DNA of 64,000 bases from Paenibacillus allorhizosphaerae (GTDB lineage Bacteria > Bacillota > Bacilli > Paenibacillales > NBRC-103111). Where the stretch lies: the NCBI RefSeq assembly GCF_910594985.1, contig NZ_CAJVCE010000007.1, forward strand, positions 1-64,000, given 5' to 3'. A program made the translations under genes and the position numbers. The notes beneath the pieces are model-generated. The model had not been told where the DNA came from, did not search any database, and saw only the letters and a program-made list of their open reading frames with translations. Numbering within the stretch: position 1 is the first letter of the stretch; each line of letters starts with the position of its first letter. Shown here piece after piece: positions 33,515 to 42,786 of this stretch.

Positions 33515-34141
33515 CTACGGCTTCCGCTGACGAATGGTTTCCCATACAAATACGGCCGCTTTTTTAAACCCGAGGGCCGTTTGCTGCAAGACGAGCGAAA
33601 TGCCTCTCGCTGCAAATACAGTAAGCCACCACAAGTCCTGAAACGAAGTGCCGCCCAGGCTGACATGCGTCTGATTATGATGGGAATAGGCATACATCGC
33701 TTCACCGGTGACAAAGCCGAGAGAAATGGCGGCAATTTGAACCGCAGGCCGGCGCAGGGCGACCGAGACCATCGTACCGGAAATTAAGGCGATGGTTACG
33801 CTGCTGCTGTATACGATGAGGGCAGGCATCAAATGGATCGTCTCCTTCAAAAAAAAGAAAATCGATCCGAGCAGCAGCCCTACCGATAATGCATGTAGTC
33901 GCTGAAACGCTTCGTATGAACGAAGAAACACGAATAAAGCTGTGAAAAGCAGCAGCGGCGCAACGCCGTAAATTTGCATACCGTTCCATTCCATGCTCCA
34001 GCGGAAAGCAATAACCCAGGCAACAAAAAAAAGAAGTAACCTCGAATGAGAAATACCTCTTATTAGTATGTCTTTCCAGCCGCTGGCAAACAGAATGAGG
34101 GAAACGACAATTAATACGAACGACAAATATCCTGCATTCAT
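33515..34141 (-). CDS. yphA: YphA-like membrane protein
   Basis: 208 aa from the ATG at 34141, with about seven hydrophobic helices and few polar residues between them. Same neighbourhood as yphA in B. subtilis (between der and fni). Late LWWLTVFAARGISLVL is reminiscent of that family. Function unknown. Confidence 0.6.
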   Translation of the reverse strand: MNAGYLSFVLIVVSLILFASGWKDILIRGISHSRLLLFFVAWVIAFRWSMEWNGMQIYGVAPLLLFTALFVFLRSYEAFQRLHALSVGLLLGSIFFFLKETIHLMPALIVYSSSVTIALISGTMVSVALRRPAVQIAAISLGFVTGEAMYAYSHHNQTHVSLGGTSFQDLWWLTVFAARGISLVLQQTALGFKKAAVFVWETIRQRKP

Positions 34142-34218
34142 GCGCACCCACCCAAAGAAAAGCTTGTCCCTTCTTTTCCTTAGTATGGCTCTCTATGTAG
34201 TTTTATAATCGCTGCCCA

Positions 34219-35295
34219 TCAATTGGCATACCCGTTGCGACGCGCATAGACTTCGGTCGAAATGCCTCTGGCGCTGCACCATCGCTCCGGCTCGCCGACG
34301 ATCACGACGGGCTTCGTTCGAAGCGCGCCGATCGAACCGGCTCCCATCGCGGTCATCAATAAACGAAGCTCGTCATGCATGGCCGCGACGGTTTCGATCA
34401 AAGCGGCCGTCCCCTTCGTCCGCTGCACCTTCAGAAACGCGCCGGCGATGCCTACGGCCGAAGCGCCCAAGGTTAATGCTTTGCATACATCCACCGCATG
34501 GGAAATGCCACCCGTCGCGAGCAAGGAAACGTCGGTATTCGCCCGATGTATCGCTTCGATCGCTTCCAAAAGGGATATCGCCGTGTTGCAGCCCCAATCG
34601 TTCAGCCAGCCCATCGGCTGCCCGCGCCTCGCATTTTCTATCGCGGCGAAGTTGGTTCCCCCGGCCCCTCCGACGTCAATCATCTTCACGCCGATCGATA
34701 TAAGCGATTCCACGCTTTCTCGAACCATGCCGAAGCCGACTTCCTTGACCATTACCGGCACCCCGGTTTGCCGAACGATCGCGCCGATCCGCTCAAGCAT
34801 GCCCGTAAAATGACGGTCTCCTTCCGGCATGATCAGCTCTTGCATGACGTTCAGATGAATTTGCAGCGCGTCGGCGCGGAGCATTTCTACAGCCCGCTCC
34901 GCTTGCTCTACCGTAGCTTCGCTGCCCAAGTTTCCGAACACGAGTCCGTTCGGATTCACTTTTCTTACGATCTGATAGCTCGAAGCCACTTCCGGATTTT
35001 TGATTGCCGACATCTGCGAGCCGACCGCCATCGCGAGTCCCGTTTCCCGAGCGGCTATCGCCAGCTCCCTGTTAATTTCCTCCGTTTCGTTCGCCCCTCC
35101 GGTCATCGCATTAATAATAATCGGCGAGCTCAAGGTGAGTTCGCCGATACGGGATTTTAACGCTATTTGATCGGAGGAAATGTCCGGGAGACAGTTCGGA
35201 AGCAGCTTGACGCCGCCGAAACCGTTGTTGCCTCCCGGTCCAAGCTGGAGAGCATGGTGAACATGCTCCAGTTTCCTTGGGATCCGCAATTCCAC
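34219..35295 (-). CDS. fni: Isopentenyl-diphosphate delta-isomerase, type 2
   Basis: 358 aa from the GTG at 35295 (a TTG at 35289 is better spaced from GAGGAG). FMN- and NADPH-dependent isomerisation of IPP to DMAPP. Signatures: INAMTGGANETEEINRELA, QIHLNVMQELIMPEGDR and DVGGAGGTNFAAIEN. Supplies DMAPP for the hep-encoded prenyl chain. Confidence 0.95.
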   Translation of the reverse strand: MELRIPRKLEHVHHALQLGPGGNNGFGGVKLLPNCLPDISSDQIALKSRIGELTLSSPIIINAMTGGANETEEINRELAIAARETGLAMAVGSQMSAIKNPEVASSYQIVRKVNPNGLVFGNLGSEATVEQAERAVEMLRADALQIHLNVMQELIMPEGDRHFTGMLERIGAIVRQTGVPVMVKEVGFGMVRESVESLISIGVKMIDVGGAGGTNFAAIENARRGQPMGWLNDWGCNTAISLLEAIEAIHRANTDVSLLATGGISHAVDVCKALTLGASAVGIAGAFLKVQRTKGTAALIETVAAMHDELRLLMTAMGAGSIGALRTKPVVIVGEPERWCSARGISTEVYARRNGYAN

Positions 35296-35319
35296 TCCTC
35301 ATTTCGTTACAATAATGGC

Positions 35320-36549
35320 TTACTTGAATTTGCTCAGCTTGTCGCCGAATTTCTCGCCGAGTGTCAGGTTGAAACCTTGATTTTCTTCGTAAGACACCGT
35401 TTCCTTCTCTCTGCGAGGTCCTCGTTCTCCTCTTTCGCCTCTTTCGGCTCTAGGCTCGCGGGCAGGCGCTTCTTCCGTTTCCTTAATGCTCAAGGAAATG
35501 CGTTTATCGGCAGGATTCACGTCAAGCACTTTCACTTGAACTTCCTGGCCTTCCTTCAATACCTCGAACGGCGTTGCGATATGGCGATGGGAGATTTGCG
35601 AAATATGAACCAATCCTTCCACGCCCGGCGCAACTTCCACGAAAGCGCCGAATTGCACAAGACGTTTGACCGTCCCTTTAATGATATCGCCGATCTTGAT
35701 ATTGCCGATTTGCTGCCAAGGACCCGGCTGAGTCGCTTTGATGCTGAGCGAAATGCGCTCGTTCTCCGGATCGACTTTCAGCACTTGCACCTGAACCTTG
35801 TCGCCTTCTTTAACGACTTCGGACGGGCTTTCCACGTGATGCCATGCCATCTCGGAGATGTGCACCAGACCGTCGACGCCGCCGATATCTACGAATGCAC
35901 CGAATTGGGTCAGACGCTGAACCGTGCCGTCGAGCTGCTGGCCGACGGAAAGGCCGGATAACGTCTCCTTCTTCTTCGCTTCCACTTCATCGTCAAGCAC
36001 GTCTTTTTGCGAAAGGATGACTTTGTTCTTCTCGCGGTCCATTTCTTTCACGCGCAGACGAAGCGTGCGCCCTTTGTAATCGCTGAAGTCTTCCACGAAT
36101 GTGCGTTCTACCATAGATGCCGGTACGAAGCCGCGCAAGCCTACGTCGACAACGAGTCCGCCTTTTACGACTTCGGCGACGATCGCTTCGAGGATCGTTT
36201 TGTTTTCCATATCAGCCGACAGCTTATCCCATGCTTTCTCGCTGTCGATGGCGCGTTTGGAAAGAACGACCTTCTCGTTTTTCTCATCGATGGACAGCAC
36301 TTTCAGTTCGACTTCCTGTCCCAATTCCACTCCGTGCGATGCATCCTCCAAAGTGACGGAAGAGAGCTCGCGCAACGGAATGACACCGTCATATTTGTAG
36401 CCGACATCGACAATGGCTTGATCCGCATCCACTTTAAGAACTTTGCCTTTGACGATATCGCCTTTCTTCAAAATGTTCACGTTCGCCATCGACTCCTCTT
36501 GGGAAACCACGGCTTGCACTTCTTGCTCTGCTTTAACTTCTTCTGACAT
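35320..36549 (-). CDS. rpsA: S1-domain ribosomal protein homologue (YpfD-like)
   Basis: 409 aa from the ATG at 36549 behind AAGGAGGG. Four S1 RNA-binding repeats: about 22-95, 108-175, 195-265 and 280-350, the last two being clearest (FGAFVDIGGVDGLVHISEMAW, FGAFVEVAPGVEGLVHISQI). The tail is Arg/Glu-rich (REPRAERGERGERGPRRE). Gram-positive homologues have fewer repeats than the six of E. coli S1 and are not essential. Confidence 0.93.
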   Translation of the reverse strand: MSEEVKAEQEVQAVVSQEESMANVNILKKGDIVKGKVLKVDADQAIVDVGYKYDGVIPLRELSSVTLEDASHGVELGQEVELKVLSIDEKNEKVVLSKRAIDSEKAWDKLSADMENKTILEAIVAEVVKGGLVVDVGLRGFVPASMVERTFVEDFSDYKGRTLRLRVKEMDREKNKVILSQKDVLDDEVEAKKKETLSGLSVGQQLDGTVQRLTQFGAFVDIGGVDGLVHISEMAWHHVESPSEVVKEGDKVQVQVLKVDPENERISLSIKATQPGPWQQIGNIKIGDIIKGTVKRLVQFGAFVEVAPGVEGLVHISQISHRHIATPFEVLKEGQEVQVKVLDVNPADKRISLSIKETEEAPAREPRAERGERGERGPRREKETVSYEENQGFNLTLGEKFGDKLSKFK

Positions 36550-36635
36550 GTCGAATACCCTCCTTAACAACCTGGCAACATTTAATGTATTTGGGAAATA
36601 ATTTACTTCATCTGATTTATTCAGTATGCCACGAT

Positions 36636-37220
36636 TTATGATTTCGATTCGTGCTGTTTCACGAGGCTGCGTATAGCTGTCATAATTTTATCGGTTGCGT
36701 GCTCCAAGCCTTCGGACCCGCTCTCGGCAAACTCGCTGATGTCGACCGGCGGCCCGTAAACGACTTTCATTTGACGGAATAATTTATAATTCCCAACAAT
36801 GGCTGCTGGTACAACGGTTGCGCCCGATTTCAATGCCAGACTGGCGGCTCCCTTCTTGCCCATCCCCCCGGCATTGCTTCGCGACCCCTCCGGAAAGATC
36901 CCGAGCATTTCCCCATCCTTCAAGAGTTGGATGGACAATCGGATCGACTCTTTGCTGACGCCCCCCCTTTTGACAGGGAACGCGCAAATGCGGGGTAGTA
37001 CGTAGCTTAGCACAGGAAGCTCGAACAATTCGGCTTTGGCCATATAATGAACTTTCCGTTTCAACGGGGTCCCAAGTACAGGCGGATCGAAGTTGCTGAT
37101 ATGATTGCAGCACAGCACGACCGCACCTTCGGCAGGGACGTTCTCCTTGCCGACCGCCTTCAGCCGAAACAACAAGCCGAACATGATTCGAAATAGGAAG
37201 CGAAGCGTAAGATAGAGCAT
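36636..37220 (-). CDS. plsC: 1-acyl-sn-glycerol-3-phosphate acyltransferase
   Basis: 194 aa from the ATG at 37220, 8 nt after GGAGGG. It converts lysophosphatidic acid to phosphatidic acid. Acyltransferase motif I NHISNFDPP (HxxxxD) and motif III FPEGSRSNAG are intact; an N-terminal hydrophobic segment anchors it. It follows cmk by 2 nt. Confidence 0.93.
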   Translation of the reverse strand: MLYLTLRFLFRIMFGLLFRLKAVGKENVPAEGAVVLCCNHISNFDPPVLGTPLKRKVHYMAKAELFELPVLSYVLPRICAFPVKRGGVSKESIRLSIQLLKDGEMLGIFPEGSRSNAGGMGKKGAASLALKSGATVVPAAIVGNYKLFRQMKVVYGPPVDISEFAESGSEGLEHATDKIMTAIRSLVKQHESKS

Positions 37221-37222
37221 TC

Positions 37223-37909
37223 TTACTTCCCTCCGTGTACTTGCGTCTTGCACAATTCAAGAATGGATTCCACCACTTCCGGAATCGGCATGTCGGTCGT
37301 ATCCATCAACACGGCGTCAGCAGCCCGCACAAGCGGCGATGCCTCCCGCTGCTGATCCATCCGATCTCTTTCCGCGATATCGCGCTCCAGCTTCTCCAGC
37401 GTAATGTCGACGTCCGGTTGCGCCTCTTTCATTTCTTTGTACCGGCGTTCCGCACGAATGCGAACGCTCGCCGTCAAAAAAATTTTTACTTCGGCGTCGG
37501 GGAGCACATGGCTTCCGATGTCCCGGCCATCCATGACAACGCCTTTGCTTTTGGCGAGCTCCTGCTGCTTTGCCGTCAAAATCGCTCGGATTTCGGCGAT
37601 GGAAGAAACCCGAGATACATTACCCGTAACATCGGGTGTCCGAATCAATCCGGTAACGTCTTCTCCGTCCACATACACAAGTTGGCCGTTCTCTCCAGGC
37701 ATCAACCGAATTTCCATGCGGCTGGCGAGTGCAACCATTTCTTCCGTCTGATCCGGTTGGAGTCCTTCCTGCAGCACTTTCCACGTTACGGCCCGATACA
37801 TGGCACCCGTATCGACATAAATGAAGTCAAGCTCCTTGGCGACGAGACGGGCAATCGTGCTTTTCCCCGCCCCGGCCGGGCCGTCGATTGCAATATTAAA
37901 CTTTTCCAA
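37223..37909 (-). CDS. cmk: Cytidylate kinase
   Basis: 228 aa. Phosphorylates CMP and dCMP. P-loop IDGPAGAGKSTIARLVA, IYVDTGAMYRAVT, and GRDIGSHVLPDAEVKIFLTA are family marks. TTG start, 8 nt after AGGAGG. Confidence 0.96.
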   Translation of the reverse strand: MEKFNIAIDGPAGAGKSTIARLVAKELDFIYVDTGAMYRAVTWKVLQEGLQPDQTEEMVALASRMEIRLMPGENGQLVYVDGEDVTGLIRTPDVTGNVSRVSSIAEIRAILTAKQQELAKSKGVVMDGRDIGSHVLPDAEVKIFLTASVRIRAERRYKEMKEAQPDVDITLEKLERDIAERDRMDQQREASPLVRAADAVLMDTTDMPIPEVVESILELCKTQVHGGK

Positions 37910-37951
37910 AACTGCGGCCTCCTAACAAAATGAGCGCGGACAAGCTTCCTG

Positions 37952-37974
37952 AAAAAAAAACAGGCCGAAGCCTT
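37952..37974 (-). terminator. Terminator between ypfB and cmk
   Basis: AGGC/GCCT with a stable TTCG tetraloop, followed by G and nine U. Confidence 0.8.
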
Positions 37975-38032
37975 GAACGATGAAAATTATACCATAGGTT
38001 CGACATGGAATGCAAAACGAACGACCGTCCCG

Positions 38033-38263
38033 TCACTTCACCTGCGTCTTCGCCAATGACGAATCATAGCGGTTTCCTTCAAGCTGCTCCACCTTTACGA
38101 TCAAATAACGAAGCCGAGGATTTTGCAGCATCAGCTGCGATATCACTAAAGCAAACAGCAATATCGCAATTGCGGCGAACAGCCATTTTTCAACCTTGCG
38201 TCCAAACGCTATAAATAACTCTTCGTAACCGTCGTCCGCTTGCCGATGCCGGTTTCGATCCAT
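38033..38263 (-). CDS. ypfB: YpfB-like small membrane protein (DUF5359)
   Basis: 76 aa with a charged N-terminus, a single transmembrane helix (about 28-46) and a short Asp/Lys-containing tail. Identified mainly by place between ypfA and cmk. Function unknown. Confidence 0.65.
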   Translation of the reverse strand: MDRNRHRQADDGYEELFIAFGRKVEKWLFAAIAILLFALVISQLMLQNPRLRYLIVKVEQLEGNRYDSSLAKTQVK

Positions 38264-38326
38264 ATATCGTCACTCCGCCCATTCGATTTGGGTCGTAGTG
38301 TGCCCCGATCTCACCGATCTTATGCA

Positions 38327-38980
38327 TCAATTTTTTCTGAATTCAAATTGCCGTTCGAAGCAAAACTGAATAATCTTTTGCCGATCGCGGTCGGAAATAT
38401 CGGTAAATCGCATCATCACCCGCTGCGTACCGGGAGCCAGCGGCGCCACCCTGACGACCTCGCTCTTGAAAGGCACGTGATCGTTCTGCCCGTTCTTGTT
38501 CGGGACGAGCAGCCAGCAGCTGACAATGTTCTGCTCCGCCAGCGGTATGTAATCATCGCATAGAAGCGATAGGCCGCCTCCGCCTATATCGTCCGTCAAG
38601 GCAACGAACTGGAGCTGTTCGGAATGCTTAACGGCGACCTCAAGCTCTGCCTGTACGCGGAGAAAGTTGCGCCGCTGAACCTTCGTAACCGCTTCGGGAG
38701 CCGGTTTCGTAATATGAAACAAATGCATTATGTTGTTGGAAACGCCGATGACCGTGCTTATGAAATAGTTTTTAATTTCCATGTCATCGAAAAAATAAGC
38801 AGACAGCACGTTTCCATATGACAGCGATCGTGAGATGCCGGTGTTCACCTCTACCGGAATTTCGACGAATATCGTATCGTCCGTCATATCGGCGATTCTT
38901 GTCTTGTATTCGTCTACTGATTCCCCCCCATCCATCGAGTTGATTTTTATATATAAAATTTGATTGATTTTCGGAAGCAT
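38327..38980 (-). CDS. ypfA: PilZ-domain c-di-GMP receptor, YpfA/DgrA type
   Basis: 217 aa from the ATG at 38980, just after AGGGGGTG. N-terminal YcgR-like domain, then a PilZ domain (about 95-210) with the RRNFLRVQAELEV c-di-GMP-binding arginines and the late DISDRDRQKI. The family slows the flagellar motor when c-di-GMP is high. The HD-GYP enzyme at 60-61 kb is a possible source of control. Confidence 0.85.
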   Translation of the reverse strand: MLPKINQILYIKINSMDGGESVDEYKTRIADMTDDTIFVEIPVEVNTGISRSLSYGNVLSAYFFDDMEIKNYFISTVIGVSNNIMHLFHITKPAPEAVTKVQRRNFLRVQAELEVAVKHSEQLQFVALTDDIGGGGLSLLCDDYIPLAEQNIVSCWLLVPNKNGQNDHVPFKSEVVRVAPLAPGTQRVMMRFTDISDRDRQKIIQFCFERQFEFRKN

Positions 38981-39091
38981 GACTGCACCCCCTTTCCCTA
39001 AAGCATACATCCGTCGCAAATATTATAACATGAGTGAACTATATGGAAAGTAAAATATACAGGCCATCCGTCAGCCGATGCAGCTCGCGCC

Positions 39092-39119
39092 AAAAAGCCC
39101 GATGAATTTCATCGGGCTT
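39092..39119 (-). terminator. Terminator of ypeB
   Basis: AAGCCCGATGAA/TTCATCGGGCTT is a perfect 24-25 bp palindrome ending in five U on minus. Confidence 0.9.
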
Positions 39120-39138
39120 AGCGATTGGGCCTATCATC

Positions 39139-40500
39139 TTATGATTTTCTGAGCTGCGCTTCTTCACTGCCGATTCGGTCGATTTTTTCTTGGGCGCCGC
39201 TGTCCGCATTAATATAGATGCGGTAAATGCCGCCGTTGACCCGGCCGATATATTGATAGCACTGCACTTCTTCGTCAATATCGTTTCGGATCAGCGCTTT
39301 TTCCGCGCTTTCGACTTTGAAATTCGGGCTCAGCGTTTTACGGGCTTGTTCGTCCGACAGCTTCGGAGCGTTCATTTGCCGTTCTTTTTTGTCATACACG
39401 TAATCCGCCGCGTCCATCCCAATGACCTCGCCGTTATCGAGCGCCACCTTCACAGCCACTTTCTCCAGGTAGTTGATGATGCCGTTCTTATCGGTGGCAA
39501 ACGTCATATTGGCCACGTTATTGTATTCGTCATAGCTGACGGCCGTCATATCTTTATAGTCGCGTTCGTCCAAAAATTGGGCGGCGACATCGCGCGCCGT
39601 ACGCAGATCCAATTGTTTGGAAGGAACATCCCTCGAAGCAGAGAACCACAACAGCTGCCCGCCTTTTTTGGAATAATCCATGTAGACATTGCCGTCCGAA
39701 GTGCCCGTCTTAGGCATGCTCACGCTGTAAGACTGATTTTCCGTGCCTGCGCCGTTCTCTACAACTTGTAGCCCCGAGCTGTCCTGCAGGCCGAGAAATT
39801 TGGCAGCCTTCTGCTTGATTTGGTCGGTGCCTTCTTCCTGGCCGGAGAGCATGCTCATATTGCGGTTTTGGTACACGCTCATGACGGTCGGGCTCCATTC
39901 GATCTCCGGATATTCGCCCACCTTTTTATCCACGGTGCTGAACCCGTCAATAATCGCGTTGTCATGCGTCTCGCTTTGCTTCGCCAGCGCAAGCTCCACG
40001 TCCATCCAGCGCAAGTTGTTCTGCAGCACTTTGCTTTGCACGCCCCGGAGCTCCGAAGCAATCTCGCCGGAATGCTCATAGAGTGTATTCAGCGTTTTCA
40101 TCTCTTTCTCATCCAAAGGCTGCTTGCTTAAATCGCGGACGGCTGCGCGGTAAGTTAAGTTGGAAATATTTGCCAAAAAGTCATCCGTTTTGTTGAATGG
40201 AAGCAGCGTCAGCGGCAGCTGGCTGATTTCATTTTGCGCTTGGCTCGTGATACGCCACACGTTGATTAATCCTTTTTTATACGCATCCTGCGATGTGGAG
40301 TTAACGGCCAGCGTATTGCCAAGCTCGGTATGAAGCTTATCCACGTGGAAAGACAAATCGTGAAACGCCCGTTGATACTGGTTCTCCGCCTTGATCAACA
40401 CAGAGTTTTTCTCCTGATGCTCTAAGTACCCCCATATGCCGGTACCGATGAGGGCAACGAGTAGAATGGGGAACATGACGATGCTCAATCTTTTATACAT
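39139..40500 (-). CDS. ypeB: Germination protein YpeB
   Basis: 453 aa from the ATG at 40500. An N-terminal transmembrane helix (about 6-24), a long helical region, then three PepSY-like repeats in the C-terminal half (for example near RTARDVAAQFLDERDYKD). YpeB stabilises the spore cortex-lytic enzyme SleB. In most Bacillus genomes sleB is adjacent; here it is not. Confidence 0.93.
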   Translation of the reverse strand: MYKRLSIVMFPILLVALIGTGIWGYLEHQEKNSVLIKAENQYQRAFHDLSFHVDKLHTELGNTLAVNSTSQDAYKKGLINVWRITSQAQNEISQLPLTLLPFNKTDDFLANISNLTYRAAVRDLSKQPLDEKEMKTLNTLYEHSGEIASELRGVQSKVLQNNLRWMDVELALAKQSETHDNAIIDGFSTVDKKVGEYPEIEWSPTVMSVYQNRNMSMLSGQEEGTDQIKQKAAKFLGLQDSSGLQVVENGAGTENQSYSVSMPKTGTSDGNVYMDYSKKGGQLLWFSASRDVPSKQLDLRTARDVAAQFLDERDYKDMTAVSYDEYNNVANMTFATDKNGIINYLEKVAVKVALDNGEVIGMDAADYVYDKKERQMNAPKLSDEQARKTLSPNFKVESAEKALIRNDIDEEVQCYQYIGRVNGGIYRIYINADSGAQEKIDRIGSEEAQLRKS

Positions 40501-40569
40501 ATGCGAGAAATCTCCCTTCATCAGCAAAACTTGGGCTTAGTTTTCACCTGAAGGACTGCGCTTATACAT

Positions 40570-40597
40570 GAAAAAAAACCGACGTCATCGCCGGTTT
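40570..40597 (-). terminator. Terminator of the small zinc-finger ORF
   Basis: AACCG/CGGTT stem with a 10-nt loop and eight U on the minus strand. Confidence 0.7.
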
Positions 40598-40603
40598 CTC
40601 CGC

Positions 40604-40768
40604 TCAAAACTCATTCGTTTCAATTTCAAAATCATTCTCGTTGTTGCAGATGCATTGTTTAAAGCCGGTATCGATCCGGCCTTTTTCTTTTCTCCCTTTC
40701 AAAATAAACCGCTCGCCGCAAGCTCTGCACCGAATCGTTACTTTAACGCGGGTATTGGCACCAGTCAT
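40604..40768 (-). CDS. Small putative zinc-binding protein
   Basis: 54 aa beginning MTGANTRVKVTIRCRACGER. GGAGGG at 5 nt before the ATG and a terminator after the stop support expression. Four cysteines in the arrangement CRAC and CIC (positions 14, 17, 39, 41) suggest a metal knuckle. It occupies the place where sleB sits in Bacillus. I do not recognise a family. Confidence 0.7.
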   Translation of the reverse strand: MTGANTRVKVTIRCRACGERFILKGRKEKGRIDTGFKQCICNNENDFEIETNEF

Positions 40769-40821
40769 ACATTCCCTCCGCACTTATAGAACGTTACTGG
40801 TAACCATTATAGACAAATTTG

Positions 40822-41514
40822 CTATATTTTAACCCGTTCCTCGCGTTGAATGACGCGAAGAGGCGATCGGGCGTTCGCATGGCTGACTTTCCACAAGCTG
40901 CGGATCCATAAAAAAGCCATCAGCGGAACCATAAACCAGATCCAATACGTTTTCGTTACAATCATCGTATAGTCGAATACGCCGTGCCAAAAGATCGGCA
41001 GGAGCAGAGCGTAGCTTAAATGCTTCCGGCTCGCTTCCGGATTGAATTTGGCTTTGCCGAGATGATAACCCATAATGACGCCGAACATCGCATGCCCCGA
41101 TACCGGCAAAAAGGCCCGCATCATAAGCGTTGAAAAGCCGGAGGAGTTGAAAAAGGCGTAAAACACGTTCTCCAGCGTCGCGAACCCGAGCGAAGCGGCA
41201 ACGGAGTACACGATTCCGTCATACGGCTCGTCGAACGACGTATGCTTATAAATCACGAAATACACTAAAAACCACTTAAAAAATTCTTCCGTCGCCGCGG
41301 ACGTTATGAAGGAAAAGACGAAAGGATTATCTCCGAGCCCTTGTACTAGCGCACGCTGCAAAACCATGATCGGGAATACGAGCAGCACGCCGAACAGAAA
41401 CAGCTTCAGCACTTGGGAAATCGGCTCCGGGTCATACCGGTCTTTCAAGTAAAAATAAGACAGCAGAGCGACACCTGGCGCAATCGCCGCCATCAAGACT
41501 GACAAGACGCTCAT
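40822..41514 (-). CDS. prsW: Intramembrane protease PrsW
   Basis: 230 aa with about eight membrane helices. The conserved ATEEFFKW (EExxK), FATLENVFY, HAMFGVIMGY and HGVFDY motifs supply the metal/catalytic residues. PrsW performs site-1 cleavage of anti-sigma factor RsiW in response to cell-envelope stress in B. subtilis. Same neighbourhood there (next to ypeB and gudB). Confidence 0.93.
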   Translation of the reverse strand: MSVLSVLMAAIAPGVALLSYFYLKDRYDPEPISQVLKLFLFGVLLVFPIMVLQRALVQGLGDNPFVFSFITSAATEEFFKWFLVYFVIYKHTSFDEPYDGIVYSVAASLGFATLENVFYAFFNSSGFSTLMMRAFLPVSGHAMFGVIMGYHLGKAKFNPEASRKHLSYALLLPIFWHGVFDYTMIVTKTYWIWFMVPLMAFLWIRSLWKVSHANARSPLRVIQREERVKI

Positions 41515-41541
41515 AGTGTCCCTCCAATCTACACAAGTTGA

Positions 41542-42786
41542 TTAGACCCAACCGCGGAATCGTGCGGCCTCCGCCATTTTGCGGACACCGACCATATATG
41601 CGGCGAGTCGCATGTCGACATTTCTCGTCATATGAACATTATAGACATTTTCAAATGCTTTTTCCAACATTTCTTGGAGTCTGGCATGCACTTCCGATTC
41701 CGTCCAGTAATAACCTTGGTTGTTCTGCACCCACTCGAAGTAAGAAACGACGACTCCGCCGGCGCTCGCCAGCACGTCCGGCACGATAAGCACGCCGCGG
41801 TCGGACAAAATTTTGGTTGCTTCGAGCGTCGTCGGACCGTTGGCCGCTTCTACCACGATCGAGGCCTTAATCCGATGCGCGTTCTCGGCGGTGATCTGGT
41901 TTTCGATCGCGGCGGGCACCAATATATCGCATTCCAGCTCGAGCAGCTCTTTATTGGTAAGCGTGTCAGTGAACAGCTTGGTAACCGTTCCGAAGGAGTC
42001 GCGGCGATCGAGCAAATATTCGATATCCAGCCCATCCGGATTGTGTAGCGCTGCATACACATCGGAAATGCCGACGACCTTCGCGCCCATCTCGTGCATG
42101 AATTTCGCCAGGTAGCTGCCGGCGTTACCGAAGCCCTGAATGATGACGCGCGCCCCTTGCAGCGGGATACTGCGCTTCTTCAGCGCTTGCTCGATCATGA
42201 TGGTGACGCCTTTCGCGGTTGCCGTTTCGCGGCCGTGAGAGCCCCCGAGCACGATCGGTTTGCCCGTGATAAAGCCCGGCGCGTCAAATTCCCGAATTCG
42301 GCTGTATTCATCCATCATCCATGCCATAATTTGCGAGTTGGTCATCACGTCGGGAGCGGGGATGTCTTTGGTCGGACCGACAATTTGGCTGATCGCCCGA
42401 ACGTAGCCCCGGCTGAGCCGCTCCAGCTCGCGAAAAGACATTTGACGAGGATCGCAGATGATCCCGCCTTTGCCGCCTCCGTACGGCAGGTCGACGATGC
42501 CGCATTTGAGGCTCATCCAGATCGACAGCGCTTTGACTTCATCCTCGTTTACATCCGGATGAAAGCGAACGCCGCCTTTGGTCGGGCCGACCGCATCGTT
42601 ATGCTGTGCCCGGTATCCTTTGAAAATTTTAACCGAATCATCGTCCATTCGGACCGGAATACGCACGGTCATCACTCTCATCGGTTCCCGTAACAAATCG
42701 ACCATCGCAGAGGAGTAACCTAGCTTGGTGAGCGCTTGCTCTATAATATATTGTGTGGATTCAAGTACGTTCAAATTTTCGGCCAT
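41542..42786 (-). CDS. gudB: Glutamate dehydrogenase
   Basis: 414 aa Glu/Leu/Phe/Val dehydrogenase. Catalytic Lys in VDLPYGGGKGGI, NAD loop IQGFGNAGSYLAKFM. gudB rather than rocG is inferred from its neighbours (prsW, mecA-like). I see no in-frame duplication of the type that inactivates gudB in laboratory B. subtilis. Confidence 0.93.
   Translation of the reverse strand: MAENLNVLESTQYIIEQALTKLGYSSAMVDLLREPMRVMTVRIPVRMDDDSVKIFKGYRAQHNDAVGPTKGGVRFHPDVNEDEVKALSIWMSLKCGIVDLPYGGGKGGIICDPRQMSFRELERLSRGYVRAISQIVGPTKDIPAPDVMTNSQIMAWMMDEYSRIREFDAPGFITGKPIVLGGSHGRETATAKGVTIMIEQALKKRSIPLQGARVIIQGFGNAGSYLAKFMHEMGAKVVGISDVYAALHNPDGLDIEYLLDRRDSFGTVTKLFTDTLTNKELLELECDILVPAAIENQITAENAHRIKASIVVEAANGPTTLEATKILSDRGVLIVPDVLASAGGVVVSYFEWVQNNQGYYWTESEVHARLQEMLEKAFENVYNVHMTRNVDMRLAAYMVGVRKMAEAARFRGWV

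Noticed and set aside
41542-42786. Cryptic (inactivated) gudB as in laboratory B. subtilis
   Set aside because: The frame is intact with normal length and I see no short duplication in the active-site region.
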